From Treponema sp. (GTDB taxonomy: Bacteria > Spirochaetota > Spirochaetia > Treponematales > Breznakiellaceae), in assembly GCA_009777535.1 (NCBI GenBank), contig WRLP01000022.1:1-47657 (forward strand): a DNA stretch of 47,657 bases, read 5' to 3'. Positions 27,012 to 36,166 of this stretch are shown here, piece after piece; position 1 is the first letter of the stretch; each line of letters begins with the position of its first letter. The translations under genes were made by a program, and so were the position numbers. A model generated the notes under the pieces. It was not told the DNA's origin. It did no database searches and saw nothing but the letters and a program-made list of their open reading frames with translations.

Positions 27012-28417
27012 TTTCCCACACAAAAACGGCTGAACATTTCTTCGAGAATGTCGGCGGTGGAAACCTCGCCGGTTATTTCTCCCAGAACGTTAACTGCTTC
27101 TCTTAACAGGGGTGCAATCAAGTCCAGAGGTTCATTTTGTTCCGATAGGGACAGGGCTTCTTCCAGCGCAGCGCAGGCGGCTTCTACAAGGTTTTTCTGC
27201 CGTTCTGTACCAAGGGCGGCTGCCTGTGAAACATTTGCTGTCTCTTCCGTGGGCAATTCTCCAAAAGCATCGGTAATTGCCTTTGTCAGTTCCGGCAGAC
27301 CATCGCCTGTCTTTGCGCTGACACTTATCGGGCTGTAAGCTGAAAACGGGAAAGGCTCATTTCTTGGGGCAATGTCTGACTTGTTCCAGAGAATCAGTAC
27401 AGGTTTCTTTTGCCGCTCGTTATCTGTAAAAAAACTGCGATCTTCGGCGGTAATTCCTTCGGCGCCGTCAATCAGGTATAGAATGATTGATGCTTCTTCC
27501 AGCATCTCCCGGCTTCGCTGAACGCCGAGCTTTTCAATCGGATCAAGGGTTTCCCTTAGGCCTGCCGTGTCGGCAAGCCGGACGGGAATTCCCCCGATAG
27601 AAACCCATGCTTCAATCCAGTCGCGGGTTGTACCGGGAGATTCGGTAACAATGGAACGTTCTTCTCTTAATAATAAATTGAACAGACTCGATTTACCCGC
27701 GTTTGGCCGTCCGGCAATTACCGCCAATATCCCCTCCTGGTAGATTCGTTGCCGCTGCCATGAACAGGCCAGCTTTTTCAAACGGCCAAGGGCTTGCTGC
27801 GCCTTGCTCTGCTCCGGGAGTATACCTGCGATCTCGTCGGCATCCGCACTTATTTCATCTTCCGAATAGTCAAGATAAATTTCAGCGCCGGAAAGAACTT
27901 CTACAAGCATTTTTTTTATTTCGTTGATTTCATCGTAAAGGAGGCCGTGCAGGCGCCCAATGGCATGGCGGCGGCCTGTATCTGTTTTTGCGGAAACCAG
28001 TTCCATGACAGATTCAGAGCGGGTAAGATCCAGCTTGCCGTTCATAAAGGCGCGAAAGGTGAACTCACCGGGTAAAGCATCCCTGAAACCGCATGCTTTC
28101 AGCGCTTCCATTACCGCCCGCCCCGCGATCAGGCCGCCGTGACACGAAATGTCAAGGGAGTCTTCGCCAGTGTAGCTTTTAGGGGAGCGGAAAACCGAGA
28201 CAAGAACTTCGTCTATTTTTTCACCGGACTTTTCTATCCACCCGTAGACAACCGTGTTTCCGGGAGAACTTTTCAGTCTTTCCGGCGCTGAAAAAGCGGA
28301 AGCTGCCAGTTCTACCGCCGTACTGCCTGAACAGCGGATTAATGTAAGGGCGCTGTTTCCGGGGGGAGTTGCAAAAGCGATGATGGGCGAATCATCGCCG
28401 TAAAGGGCGCCCTTCAT
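27008..28417 (-). CDS. mnmE: tRNA uridine-5-carboxymethylaminomethyl(34) synthesis GTPase
   Basis: 469 residues. N-terminal tetrahydrofolate-binding domain (about 1-120, [16 protein letters not shown]), helical domain, inserted G domain with the P-loop GRPNAGKSS, switch II DTAGLRE, and NKSD, and the C-terminal FCVGK carrying the conserved cysteine. It forms the modification complex with MnmG, encoded directly downstream with an ATGA overlap. Ribosome site GGAAG. Its start overlaps the stop of the upstream PAP2 gene by four bases, so it is part of a tightly packed operon. Confidence 0.95.
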   Translation of the reverse strand: MKGALYGDDSPIIAFATPPGNSALTLIRCSGSTAVELAASAFSAPERLKSSPGNTVVYGWIEKSGEKIDEVLVSVFRSPKSYTGEDSLDISCHGGLIAGRAVMEALKACGFRDALPGEFTFRAFMNGKLDLTRSESVMELVSAKTDTGRRHAIGRLHGLLYDEINEIKKMLVEVLSGAEIYLDYSEDEISADADEIAGILPEQSKAQQALGRLKKLACSWQRQRIYQEGILAVIAGRPNAGKSSLFNLLLREERSIVTESPGTTRDWIEAWVSIGGIPVRLADTAGLRETLDPIEKLGVQRSREMLEEASIILYLIDGAEGITAEDRSFFTDNERQKKPVLILWNKSDIAPRNEPFPFSAYSPISVSAKTGDGLPELTKAITDAFGELPTEETANVSQAAALGTERQKNLVEAACAALEEALSLSEQNEPLDLIAPLLREAVNVLGEITGEVSTADILEEMFSRFCVGK

Positions 28418-29367
28418 TTTTCTTCCACTTCCTGCGGCGGCGCACCGGAAAGCCGTATCAGTTTAAATAGCCAGGGTACGCCGGCCGAACCCCATAGGGC
28501 AGCGACTGCATATTTAAAAAAAATAAAAAGTTCGTTATTACCCGATTGCGGGTTTTCCGGCAGGAGTTTTTCCAGCGCGGCATAAATCAGGAGAAGAGAG
28601 GCAATGCCTGCCAAAAAACGCAGCGTCAGGATTAAGTATTTTATGCGCGAATTTTCCGCCGCAGAATTTGAAAAAAAAGCGGAGCTTTTAAAACCAATGT
28701 AACGCCTGTTCAGGCAGAAGCCCGCGCTGATGCCAAGCATTATTCCACCGGGAATGAGCGCCTCGCCTCCGGGCCGGTAAAGGATCATTATGTACGCAAG
28801 GGCGGCTCCGGCAATCATTCCCGCCCTTGTGCCGCCCCTTTCCAGAAATTTTTCCAGCACTGGGCCGAGCTTAAAATAACCGAATAGTACAAGAGCGCCG
28901 AGAAGCCAGCCTCCGAGAATATCGGTAGGGAAATGAACGCCAAGGTAAATACGGGAAAAGCTGATCAAAAGACAAAGGGCGGCGGCAATGGCATACAGCT
29001 TTTTTTTCTTCCACCACGAAGCGATAACAACAAATGTTACCATTGAATTTTGCGCATGTCCCGAAGGCAATCCTCCCAATTTTTCGCCAATAATGCCCAG
29101 CGACGGGTCATACCCATCGAAGAAAGGCCGCGGCTGATCCAGCAGAAATTTCAGCGAAATATTTATCCATGCCGAAATTAAAAATACCAGAGCCAGGCGT
29201 ATTCCTTTCTTTTCATCCATGCACCAGTAGATAACAGAAATAATAATTAAATAGGCTGCCGCAGTTCCAAGGCCGGTAATTCCTTTCATTGCCATTGTAA
29301 GGGGAGGGCTGGCAAATGATTGAATGGCTCTGATGCAATCAAGACCCCACTGAAGGGCTTTTTCCAT
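28414..29367 (-). CDS. PAP2 family phosphatase, membrane
   Basis: 317 residues with about eight membrane helices. The three phosphatase motifs are complete: KFLLDQPRP (K-x6-RP, Lys75 of the longer frame), PSGH, and SRIYLGVHFPTD (SR-x5-H-x3-D). The active site is expected on the outer face of the cytoplasmic membrane, dephosphorylating a lipid pyrophosphate such as undecaprenyl pyrophosphate or a phospholipid; the substrate is not determinable here. The ATG at 29367 has an AAGGG ribosome site and sits 2 nt beyond the upstream stop; a TTG two codons upstream overlaps that stop. The second half (from about residue 175) contains further helices not needed for the PAP2 core. Confidence 0.88.
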   Translation of the reverse strand: MEKALQWGLDCIRAIQSFASPPLTMAMKGITGLGTAAAYLIIISVIYWCMDEKKGIRLALVFLISAWINISLKFLLDQPRPFFDGYDPSLGIIGEKLGGLPSGHAQNSMVTFVVIASWWKKKKLYAIAAALCLLISFSRIYLGVHFPTDILGGWLLGALVLFGYFKLGPVLEKFLERGGTRAGMIAGAALAYIMILYRPGGEALIPGGIMLGISAGFCLNRRYIGFKSSAFFSNSAAENSRIKYLILTLRFLAGIASLLLIYAALEKLLPENPQSGNNELFIFFKYAVAALWGSAGVPWLFKLIRLSGAPPQEVEEK

Positions 29368-29369
29368 AC

Positions 29370-30071
29370 TCAAAACCCTTCAAAGAAAATTTGCTGCACC
29401 CTGCTAATCGAAGCCCTTTGAGAGCGTGTTGGAGGGATCGCTGTTCTTATATTTGCCATAAGCTCATGGATGTGCCTTTGCATCATTACTTTATCAATAC
29501 TGATTAAAACAAAAAACTCATACAGCTCCAGAGGTTCTGCCGGTTCATCATCTTCAAAATTATTATCCTGTCTTACCAGCACTTTTGTCCAGTAAGTTTC
29601 TTCTTTAACCGCACCGGAGTACTCGGCATCCGAAGATTTTTTTACCAATGTCTCAAAAAATTCTCCGTACTCATCGTCCGGGTAAAGCGATGCTGCGGAA
29701 ACCAGCCTGTTTTCAATTCTGGCTGCGGCAAGCCTGGGGAAATCATGATAGACGGTAAAACGCTCTGACCATTGCTGGAGGGCGCTAAAACTGCTGCCCC
29801 TGGTCTTCCCTATAAACGCGTATTTGTCCTTAAAAGGTTCCAGAGCTTCAATATGGGAAATTCCGCCGTTGATAAAACTCTTCACCCAGTCCGGCAGATT
29901 TTCAGAGCCTGTTCCGTCCTGGGTTTCGATTATCTCGGTGGATTCGGCGATTCCATTTTGCTCTTCTTTCTGTTCGCTTTCCGGCAGTATAATAATTTTT
30001 TCCTGTGAAGCGCAGGCGCAAAGGATCACTGTCCATAGCAGAAAAATATTTTGAAAGTATTTTATTTTCAT
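29370..30071 (-). CDS. Lipoprotein of unknown function
   Basis: 233 residues. Lipoprotein signal MKIKYFQNIFLLWTVILCAC with lipobox LCAC. After an acidic linker, a folded part runs DWVKSFINGG, DKYAFIGKTRGSSFSALQQW, then FPRLAAARIENRLV and WTKVLVR, ending with YEFFVLISIDKVMMQRHIHE. The order resembles LPP20/LpoB-like small envelope lipoproteins but I would not assign it. It is followed after 2 nt by PAP2 and preceded by a larger lipoprotein gene, all on one transcript with mnmE and mnmG. Confidence 0.75.
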   Translation of the reverse strand: MKIKYFQNIFLLWTVILCACASQEKIIILPESEQKEEQNGIAESTEIIETQDGTGSENLPDWVKSFINGGISHIEALEPFKDKYAFIGKTRGSSFSALQQWSERFTVYHDFPRLAAARIENRLVSAASLYPDDEYGEFFETLVKKSSDAEYSGAVKEETYWTKVLVRQDNNFEDDEPAEPLELYEFFVLISIDKVMMQRHIHELMANIRTAIPPTRSQRASISRVQQIFFEGF

Positions 30072-30085
30072 ATTTGCGGTACGAA

Positions 30086-32047
30086 TTATTCAGACGGCTC
30101 CTGCTCGGAGGACGCCGGCTGTTCATCGGAAGGCGGCTGTCTTCTGGTTGAAGGCGCCCTTTCGATGTAAGGCATATTGAGGAGGGCAAACTCATCCCAA
30201 ATTGCAGTGGAAGTATTACCGGCTGTAACGGTCTGCTTGTTTTGACCGTCTCTCTCGTCAGAAAATGTAGTTGTTCTTTGTTCCAGGGTTGCGCCGAGCG
30301 AAACTTTTATTTCGCCGCTTAGCTCCGCCTCGATTGCGATATTTTTTTCTACAATTTCTTCCTCTTCTTCTTCTTCGCCTTCCTCTTCACTCTGTTCTTC
30401 ATTTTCTTCCTGCTGTATTATAATTCCCTCGACGCCGAGTTTTGCCTCAAGAAGTTCGGGCAATATGGCAAAATCTATTGTAGCGGTAATGTTGGTGTTT
30501 CTGATAATCGGGCCGATGGTTTCTGAAACAATTTCGAGGGGAGAAGCCAGGCTTAAGACAAGGAAATCATTTTCGAGATATAGATTCATCTCAATATTTT
30601 CTGATGAAACAAACTTGGCGTTGAAAATACTGCCGTCGGCTACAGGCCTGAAGCGGAATAAAAACTGCCCCCTATCCGTTTCGTCTCCGGATAAAGATAC
30701 AGTCGGAAGTACAAAGACATTTCTTGGGCCTGTAACAAGCCCGTACCCGCCGCCGACAGGCATCCACTGCGGTTCATTTTTGTTTAGTGGAGCAAGGATG
30801 CGTTCTTCGGTCAAGGGAGCTTTTGAATCCCCCAGTTCCCCCTCGAATAAATACCAGTGTAAAAGCCCGGGTGAATCTGCGGCAAGAATGTTTTGAATTG
30901 ATGCTTTTGTGGACACAGGCAGAGAGATTTCACGTGAGGTGCCTGTCAAACCCTGTCTGGCTTGTACAGGATAAATCTCCGCCCTGAGCGACATAAATCC
31001 ATTTTGCTCCGGAGCCTTCCAGAGAATTCTTTCTGCACCGTCGGAGAAACTTCCCTCGCTGATTATTTTTCTGCCATGGTACCAGATAATGTACGGATCA
31101 AGTGTTCTGTCGTAAATCAGCCTTGCTTCCAGCATAACATTTGTGCTTTTTGGAATGATTCTGGATGCGGCTGTAAAGCTGGGCAGATACATTTGAATAT
31201 CCCTGAAGGAAAAATCAATATCAGATAAATAATAAAAAGTTTTTTCAATCTGCTGTAGGTTTCTGTTCTTGCCGATGACCTGGAAAACAAAAGTGTATAT
31301 ACCATGAGGCAGTTTCTTTGGCAGGCGGAAGGGAGGCAAATCTTTATCCAACTGTTCTACTTTGAAAACCATTTCCTGTTCAACCAAATGAACATTGACT
31401 GTAACCTCATTATCCGCCGGATTTTCTTTTTCATCGTAAAGCGTTTCGTCTTCTGATTCTGCGTATGATACCGCTTCTATGTCTTCTGGTTTTTCAGCAT
31501 ATTCCGGTTTTTCAATTTGTTCAGATGATTTATTTAATTCATCGGTTTCCGCAGTTTTCTCTAATTCAGTCGTCTCTTTAGTTTCGTCTGACTTTATTTC
31601 GGGTTCTTTTGGTACTGCATCTACACCCGAATTCGTTGATGTATTTGTTTCTGCAGCCTCTTTTTCTTCGCCTTCCTCTTCTTTTAATCCTGGACCTGTT
31701 GTTTGTTCTGTATGTCCGGCGGCGGTTTTTTCCTGTTCCGGTTTCTGTCCGGATTCAAGGCTGTAGTGAATTTTGATATCTGTTGTTTCGCCTTTGGAGT
31801 TTCTTAGCAGAATTATCAGGCCGGTTACATCGGGATCGTCGACAATGGAATTAACAAAATAGGGCTGTACACTGTCTCTCGAACTGACCAATGTACACTC
31901 GTCCAGGGGGATATTATTAACCAGGGCTTTTACCTGATATGTTACGGTGGAGGGCAGAACATTGTCCATTTCCCCGCAGCCGAAGAAAAAAGGGGCAAAT
32001 ATCAGTAAAAAAGGCCAAATTTTCGGCTTTTGGGCACACATAGCCAT
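30086..32047 (-). CDS. Large acidic lipoprotein of unknown function
   Basis: 653 residues. Start ATG 32047 (or 32041) leads into a lipoprotein signal (MAMCAQKPKIWPFLLIFAPF, then FFGC). Residues about 95-230 are a low-complexity Glu/Lys/Thr-rich linker, and a Glu run (EEEGEEEEEEE) occurs near 565. Between them lie beta-rich segments; the region from GLLHWYLFEG to FLVLSLASP looks like a LamG/concanavalin-type sandwich by eye. No catalytic motif is seen. The acidic linkers could span the periplasm or bind cations. First gene of the mnmEG operon. The frame also opens from a TTG at 32080, but that lacks a signal peptide. Confidence 0.7.
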   Translation of the reverse strand: MAMCAQKPKIWPFLLIFAPFFFGCGEMDNVLPSTVTYQVKALVNNIPLDECTLVSSRDSVQPYFVNSIVDDPDVTGLIILLRNSKGETTDIKIHYSLESGQKPEQEKTAAGHTEQTTGPGLKEEEGEEKEAAETNTSTNSGVDAVPKEPEIKSDETKETTELEKTAETDELNKSSEQIEKPEYAEKPEDIEAVSYAESEDETLYDEKENPADNEVTVNVHLVEQEMVFKVEQLDKDLPPFRLPKKLPHGIYTFVFQVIGKNRNLQQIEKTFYYLSDIDFSFRDIQMYLPSFTAASRIIPKSTNVMLEARLIYDRTLDPYIIWYHGRKIISEGSFSDGAERILWKAPEQNGFMSLRAEIYPVQARQGLTGTSREISLPVSTKASIQNILAADSPGLLHWYLFEGELGDSKAPLTEERILAPLNKNEPQWMPVGGGYGLVTGPRNVFVLPTVSLSGDETDRGQFLFRFRPVADGSIFNAKFVSSENIEMNLYLENDFLVLSLASPLEIVSETIGPIIRNTNITATIDFAILPELLEAKLGVEGIIIQQEENEEQSEEEGEEEEEEEIVEKNIAIEAELSGEIKVSLGATLEQRTTTFSDERDGQNKQTVTAGNTSTAIWDEFALLNMPYIERAPSTRRQPPSDEQPASSEQEPSE

Positions 32048-32051
32048 TTTC

Positions 32052-32080
32052 AATATATCACAATTATTGGTAAAAAACAA
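32052..32080 (-). promoter_or_regulatory. Candidate promoter for the lipoprotein-PAP2-mnmEG operon
   Basis: On the minus strand TTGTTT (32080-32075), 17-nt spacer, TATATT (32057-32052) with an extended TG. It would start transcription at about 32045, making the message nearly leaderless at ATG 32041. Weak evidence; the position is odd. Confidence 0.3.
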
Positions 32081-32233
32081 GATTTTTGTTCACAACTATG
32101 GCTGCAGCAGGATTGTGAAACGCTGACATAGAGGCATTCCATTGGTATGGCATACAGACAGCGCTGCTTGTCAGTTTCATCTCTCCTATCAGCCTCACTT
32201 TTGTCTTTTTCTGATTAATAGTAATATTTTACA

Positions 32234-33340
32234 ATGAGAACAAGTGCAATTATTCATCTGGGACGATTCCTGGGGAATTTACGCGCCATTCGGGAGCGTG
32301 TTGGAACCAACTGCCGGATTTGCGTGCCTGTCAAAGCCGACGGCTACGGCCATGGGGCGCTGGAAATTGCCAGGGCTGGCCTGGAAGCAGGGGCTTTTTG
32401 TCTTGGGGTTGCCGCTGTGGCCGAGGGAGCAGAGCTTCGAAACGGGGGTATTAAAGCGCCGGTTTTGCTTTTTTCCCAGCCGGATTACAGGGAAATTCCC
32501 GATGTGATAAAGACCGCTCTTACTCCTTTCGTTTCGGATACTGATTATGCCGGCGCCTTAAACAGGGAGGCTTCCTCCGCCGGAATCAGGCTGCCCGTGC
32601 ACCTTAAAATTGATACCGGAATGGGCAGGCTGGGCTGCCGTGCAGAAGATGCGCTGGATATTGCCCGCTTTATTGCCGAATGTCCTGCCCTGGAATATGC
32701 CGGAACCGCCACCCATCTGGCAGTCTCGGATTCTACTGTTCCGGCGGACATTGAATACACAGGTAAACAAATTGCCCTGTTCAGGGAAGCAGTAGACAGA
32801 ATTCGCTCGGCCGGCATTGATACCGGCATTGTTCATGCGGCCAATTCCGGGGCTGTTGTTCTTCACCCCGACGCATGGTTCGACATGGTAAGGCCGGGGA
32901 TTTTGCTCTACGGCTACAATCTGGCTGATGAAAAACTGATGCCGGATATAAAACCTGTCATGGAATTGCGCTCCATTGCCGCTCTTATAAAAAAGGTAAA
33001 AAAGGGCGAATCCTTTTCCTACGGCAGAACCTGGACTGCCCCCCATGATACAAATGCCGCAGTCCTGCCCGCCGGTTATGCCGACGGCCTGCCGCGGCTG
33101 GCAAGCAACAGGTGGCAGGTAGTCATCAACGGCAATACCTATCCGCTTGCAGGCCGTATCTGCATGGATCAGTGCCTTGTCGATCTGGGGCCGGAAGCGG
33201 CTGTAAAACGCGGAGACGAGGCTGTTATTTTTGGCGGCCCTGCGCCTGACGCTGCGGCGCTTGCCGAAATAACGGGGACGATTCCATACGAGATTACCTG
33301 CAATATAAATAAGCGGGTGCCAAGAGTATATGAAGACTAA
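32234..33340 (+). CDS. alr: Alanine racemase
   Basis: 368 residues. It interconverts L- and D-alanine for peptidoglycan. PLP-binding Lys34 is in VPVKADGYGHG, the second catalytic base Tyr263 is in FSYGRTW, and the C-terminal RICMDQCLVDLG block is present. Length is normal. There is no strong ribosome site (ATTTTACA before ATG). The leader holds an imperfect inverted repeat (32117-32178), whose meaning is unknown. The next gene, clpP, follows after 49 nt. Confidence 0.95.
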   Translation: MRTSAIIHLGRFLGNLRAIRERVGTNCRICVPVKADGYGHGALEIARAGLEAGAFCLGVAAVAEGAELRNGGIKAPVLLFSQPDYREIPDVIKTALTPFVSDTDYAGALNREASSAGIRLPVHLKIDTGMGRLGCRAEDALDIARFIAECPALEYAGTATHLAVSDSTVPADIEYTGKQIALFREAVDRIRSAGIDTGIVHAANSGAVVLHPDAWFDMVRPGILLYGYNLADEKLMPDIKPVMELRSIAALIKKVKKGESFSYGRTWTAPHDTNAAVLPAGYADGLPRLASNRWQVVINGNTYPLAGRICMDQCLVDLGPEAAVKRGDEAVIFGGPAPDAAALAEITGTIPYEITCNINKRVPRVYED

Positions 33341-33389
33341 AATGCTTGCCATCAATTAGGAACTTCTTTAGTATTAAAGCGGAGGCAAG

Positions 33390-34016
33390 ATGTATCCCAA
33401 TATTAAATCACAAACCGATAAAATAAGGTTTGAAGACGACGAAGATGATGATGAAAAAGAAAACAAAGAACTTCCGCCGGATTTTTTAGCCGGTAAAATG
33501 CTCAAAACGCGGACAATTCTGCTTTCCGGTGAAATAAAAAAAGAACTTGCCGAGAAGACAATCCGTCAGCTTCTTTTGCTTGAAAATTCCGGTGATGATC
33601 CAATTCGTATTTTTATTGATTCTCCCGGCGGCGATGTGGATGCCGGTTATGCCATTTTCGATATGATTCGTTTTGTTAAACCCGATGTCTGGACAATAGG
33701 CATGGGTCTTGTTGCAAGCGCGGCGGCCATCATTCAGCTTGCCGCTCCTAGGGAAAGGCGTGTAGGGCTGCCCAACAGCCACTATCTTATTCACCAGCCC
33801 CTTTCCGGCATTCGCGGTGTGGCTACCGACATAGAGATTCATGCGAAAGAGCTGGACAAAATCAGGGAGAAGATCAACCGCCTTATAGCCGAAGAAACCG
33901 GCGTTCCCTGTGAGCAGGTGGAAAAAGACACCGACCGTGATTACTGGATGAGCGCTGCCGAGGCGGTTAATTACGGATTAATCAGCAGGGTGATAACCAG
34001 GCGCGATGAGATGTAG
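33390..34016 (+). CDS. clpP: ClpP-type serine protease subunit, variant
   Basis: 208 residues. Catalytic residues are Ser110 (GLVASAAA), His135 (HYLIHQP) and Asp184 (KDTDRDYWMSAAEA). The core matches ClpP (FIDSPGGDVDAGYAIFDMI). Two points differ from standard ClpP: the serine motif reads VASAAA rather than AASMGA, and the N-terminus is extended by a run of acidic residues (RFEDDEDDDEKENKE) in place of the usual axial loop. It is likely a second, specialised ClpP of the kind found in spirochaetes, working with a AAA+ unfoldase encoded elsewhere. Ribosome site GGAGG. Convergent with the next gene, 11 nt apart. Confidence 0.88.
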   Translation: MYPNIKSQTDKIRFEDDEDDDEKENKELPPDFLAGKMLKTRTILLSGEIKKELAEKTIRQLLLLENSGDDPIRIFIDSPGGDVDAGYAIFDMIRFVKPDVWTIGMGLVASAAAIIQLAAPRERRVGLPNSHYLIHQPLSGIRGVATDIEIHAKELDKIREKINRLIAEETGVPCEQVEKDTDRDYWMSAAEAVNYGLISRVITRRDEM

Positions 34017-34027
34017 GGGCGCCCTCG

Positions 34028-36166
34028 TTATTCGGGCACCTCGTCGTATCTACCGATGTTATTCCAATAGGTAAGACCGCCTCTGCCGGCTTCCCGTGTT
34101 CCCTGGACCTGGTGCAGCACGTACTCCGGTCCGTAAAATCTGCGGTCATAAGAGACATTCAGATAAAAAGCCTGCACATAGGGCCGAACGATAATCTGCC
34201 CCCTGCCTATTCTTGCCGTGCGCAGAGTTCCCTGATAGTAAATACGCCAGGGGCGAAGTTCTGCCGGGTCATGCGTCAAAAAATCCTGCTCAAAGTGGCT
34301 GGGGTAGTACATTGGGCAGATAACGTCTACCCATGGCGCCATAAGTTCCACCTCCTGACCAGTTCGCGCGCCGGTGCGGTACCAGCCGTTGGCGCCGTAT
34401 ATATCAATGGATATGGGGGCTCTGACCCTGTAGCGAATATGGCGTAGAAAGGACAGAATTGCGCTTTCCATATCCATATTATTTTCCTGCCACCGGTAAC
34501 TGGCGTCGCCGAGATTCACGCCGTCTGTCGGAAAGCGGATATAATCAAATTGAATTTCGTCAAAGCCCCTTTCATGGAGTTCTGTCGCAAGGGCGGCAGT
34601 ATACTCCCAGACTTCCTCCGAGTACGGATCCACCCAGCGTTCATCGTAGTAAGTGCGCAGTATTTCAAAACCAGGCTCGGTCGAAGGAAGGATTTGCGTC
34701 TCGTAAGCTGAATCCTCCGGCGCACCGGTTCCTGCCTGCTGCCTCGTATCGAAATAACCTGCCCAGGGCATATTGTTTCTTCTGTCCCAGACCGCATATT
34801 TGTTCCCGTCTCTTGCAGCCAGTACAGGATCCTTAAAAACCACGATGCGGGCAATTGTATAGACTCCCCGCGATTTAAAATTCCTTAACAGGGCGTCGAT
34901 GTCCAGCGGCCGGAAGACTCTTCCCTTATCGCTTATGGCCGTATTGTTAGGTGTAAAGCGTATCCGTCCGTAGTCGTCCTTCATGTCGATAACGATCATG
35001 TTAAGCTTTCGGCTGCTGATTAAATCCAGATACCGCTGGAGGCTGCTGTTTTCCATCGCATGGTTTACAGGCAGATAAATTCCCTCTTTGCCGGCAGCGG
35101 CCGATGTACGTTCAATTCTGTCATGGCTTAGCAGCCACAGCTCATTCAGGACTGTTATTTCGTTCTGTCTGCGGCTGTCGCGTAACGCAAAGCAGTTTGG
35201 TGTAAAATTTCTTCTGGCTGCAAAGGAATTTATGGACTGCACCAGATCCTGCCGCGTCCGCATTTGTGCTGCTACTCCTGTTACGGGGAGGGTGATTTCT
35301 GCGGTTTGCCCCTCAATTAAAAAACGCAGGCTGCCGCTTCCGGCGCTCAGCGAATCCACAGTGCCGAAAGGAGTGTTATCCGACCAGATTACGCTGAATT
35401 TTTTCTGAACCCAGTCAAGTTTGTATATGCGGTGGCGGAAAGTCTGCGATACATAGATATCTGTTGCTGAGGCGCCGGAGACTGCCGCGATATCCGAAAC
35501 TTCGTCGGCATTGCCTGTGGTTTCCAGTGTTTCCAGGCCGTCGGAGATTTCCGTCCACTGAGCGCCGCCCAGATCGGGCTGAATATAGAACAGGCCGTAT
35601 GTGCTGTGCGACAAAAATACTGTCAGAGCATCTGCGCGGCCTGCTGCCGGCAGATGCACGGCGGCTACAGCCTTGATTCCGTTTGTTCTGTAGGGAGGCG
35701 CTCCCAAATTTGTCCAGCTCTCCCCCTGATTTCGCGTAAGATAGACGCGATCCTTTGTGGCGCAGACCATGATATTTGCGTCTGTGGGATGTATCTTTAA
35801 ATCTTTTATTTCCTGTACCATGGGAAGAAATGATTTTTCCCCATCGCGGAAGAGCTTAAGTGTTTTAACCGGTAGTCCCTGGCTGCGGCTTTCCCATCTT
35901 TGAAGGTCTCTTGAAATAAAGATACCTTCGCTGCCAAGAACCGCCCAAATCCCCCTTGAATACGCGATTTTACGCACTGCACCGGCGCCGCGAAACGAAA
36001 CAGCTCTCCCCTGCAAATCCGTGCCAAAAAGCCCGTCTGCCGTGCCGGCTATCATGGGGCGGCCGCTGGTCGTGCTTTGGGCTGCAAGGGGAAAGGATAA
36101 AAGTGCGTAAAACGCGCATATCAGCAGAAAACGGAGTTTATGCGTTGTTATGTGTTGATGTTTCAT
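34028..36166 (-). CDS. Secreted DUF4015-type putative glycoside hydrolase with propeller-like N-terminus
   Basis: 712 residues from ATG 36166 (ribosome site AAGGA), which opens a signal peptide ending PLAAQ. The first 350 or so residues hold repeating WTNLG/WTEIS and Asp-box-like strands, as in BNR or sortilin-type beta-propellers. The C-terminal 330 form a TIM-barrel-like domain with LNMIVIDMKDDYGRIRF, RGVYTIARIVVFKDP, DEIQFDYIRFP and ISIDIYGANGW, the blocks of the DUF4015 putative glycoside hydrolase family. Aspartates in DMKDD and FDYIRFP are candidates for catalysis. It acts in the periplasm or outside. The start overlaps the end of the acyl-CoA synthetase gene by 29 nt, so the two form an operon. 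Confidence 0.83.
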   Translation of the reverse strand: MKHQHITTHKLRFLLICAFYALLSFPLAAQSTTSGRPMIAGTADGLFGTDLQGRAVSFRGAGAVRKIAYSRGIWAVLGSEGIFISRDLQRWESRSQGLPVKTLKLFRDGEKSFLPMVQEIKDLKIHPTDANIMVCATKDRVYLTRNQGESWTNLGAPPYRTNGIKAVAAVHLPAAGRADALTVFLSHSTYGLFYIQPDLGGAQWTEISDGLETLETTGNADEVSDIAAVSGASATDIYVSQTFRHRIYKLDWVQKKFSVIWSDNTPFGTVDSLSAGSGSLRFLIEGQTAEITLPVTGVAAQMRTRQDLVQSINSFAARRNFTPNCFALRDSRRQNEITVLNELWLLSHDRIERTSAAAGKEGIYLPVNHAMENSSLQRYLDLISSRKLNMIVIDMKDDYGRIRFTPNNTAISDKGRVFRPLDIDALLRNFKSRGVYTIARIVVFKDPVLAARDGNKYAVWDRRNNMPWAGYFDTRQQAGTGAPEDSAYETQILPSTEPGFEILRTYYDERWVDPYSEEVWEYTAALATELHERGFDEIQFDYIRFPTDGVNLGDASYRWQENNMDMESAILSFLRHIRYRVRAPISIDIYGANGWYRTGARTGQEVELMAPWVDVICPMYYPSHFEQDFLTHDPAELRPWRIYYQGTLRTARIGRGQIIVRPYVQAFYLNVSYDRRFYGPEYVLHQVQGTREAGRGGLTYWNNIGRYDEVPE

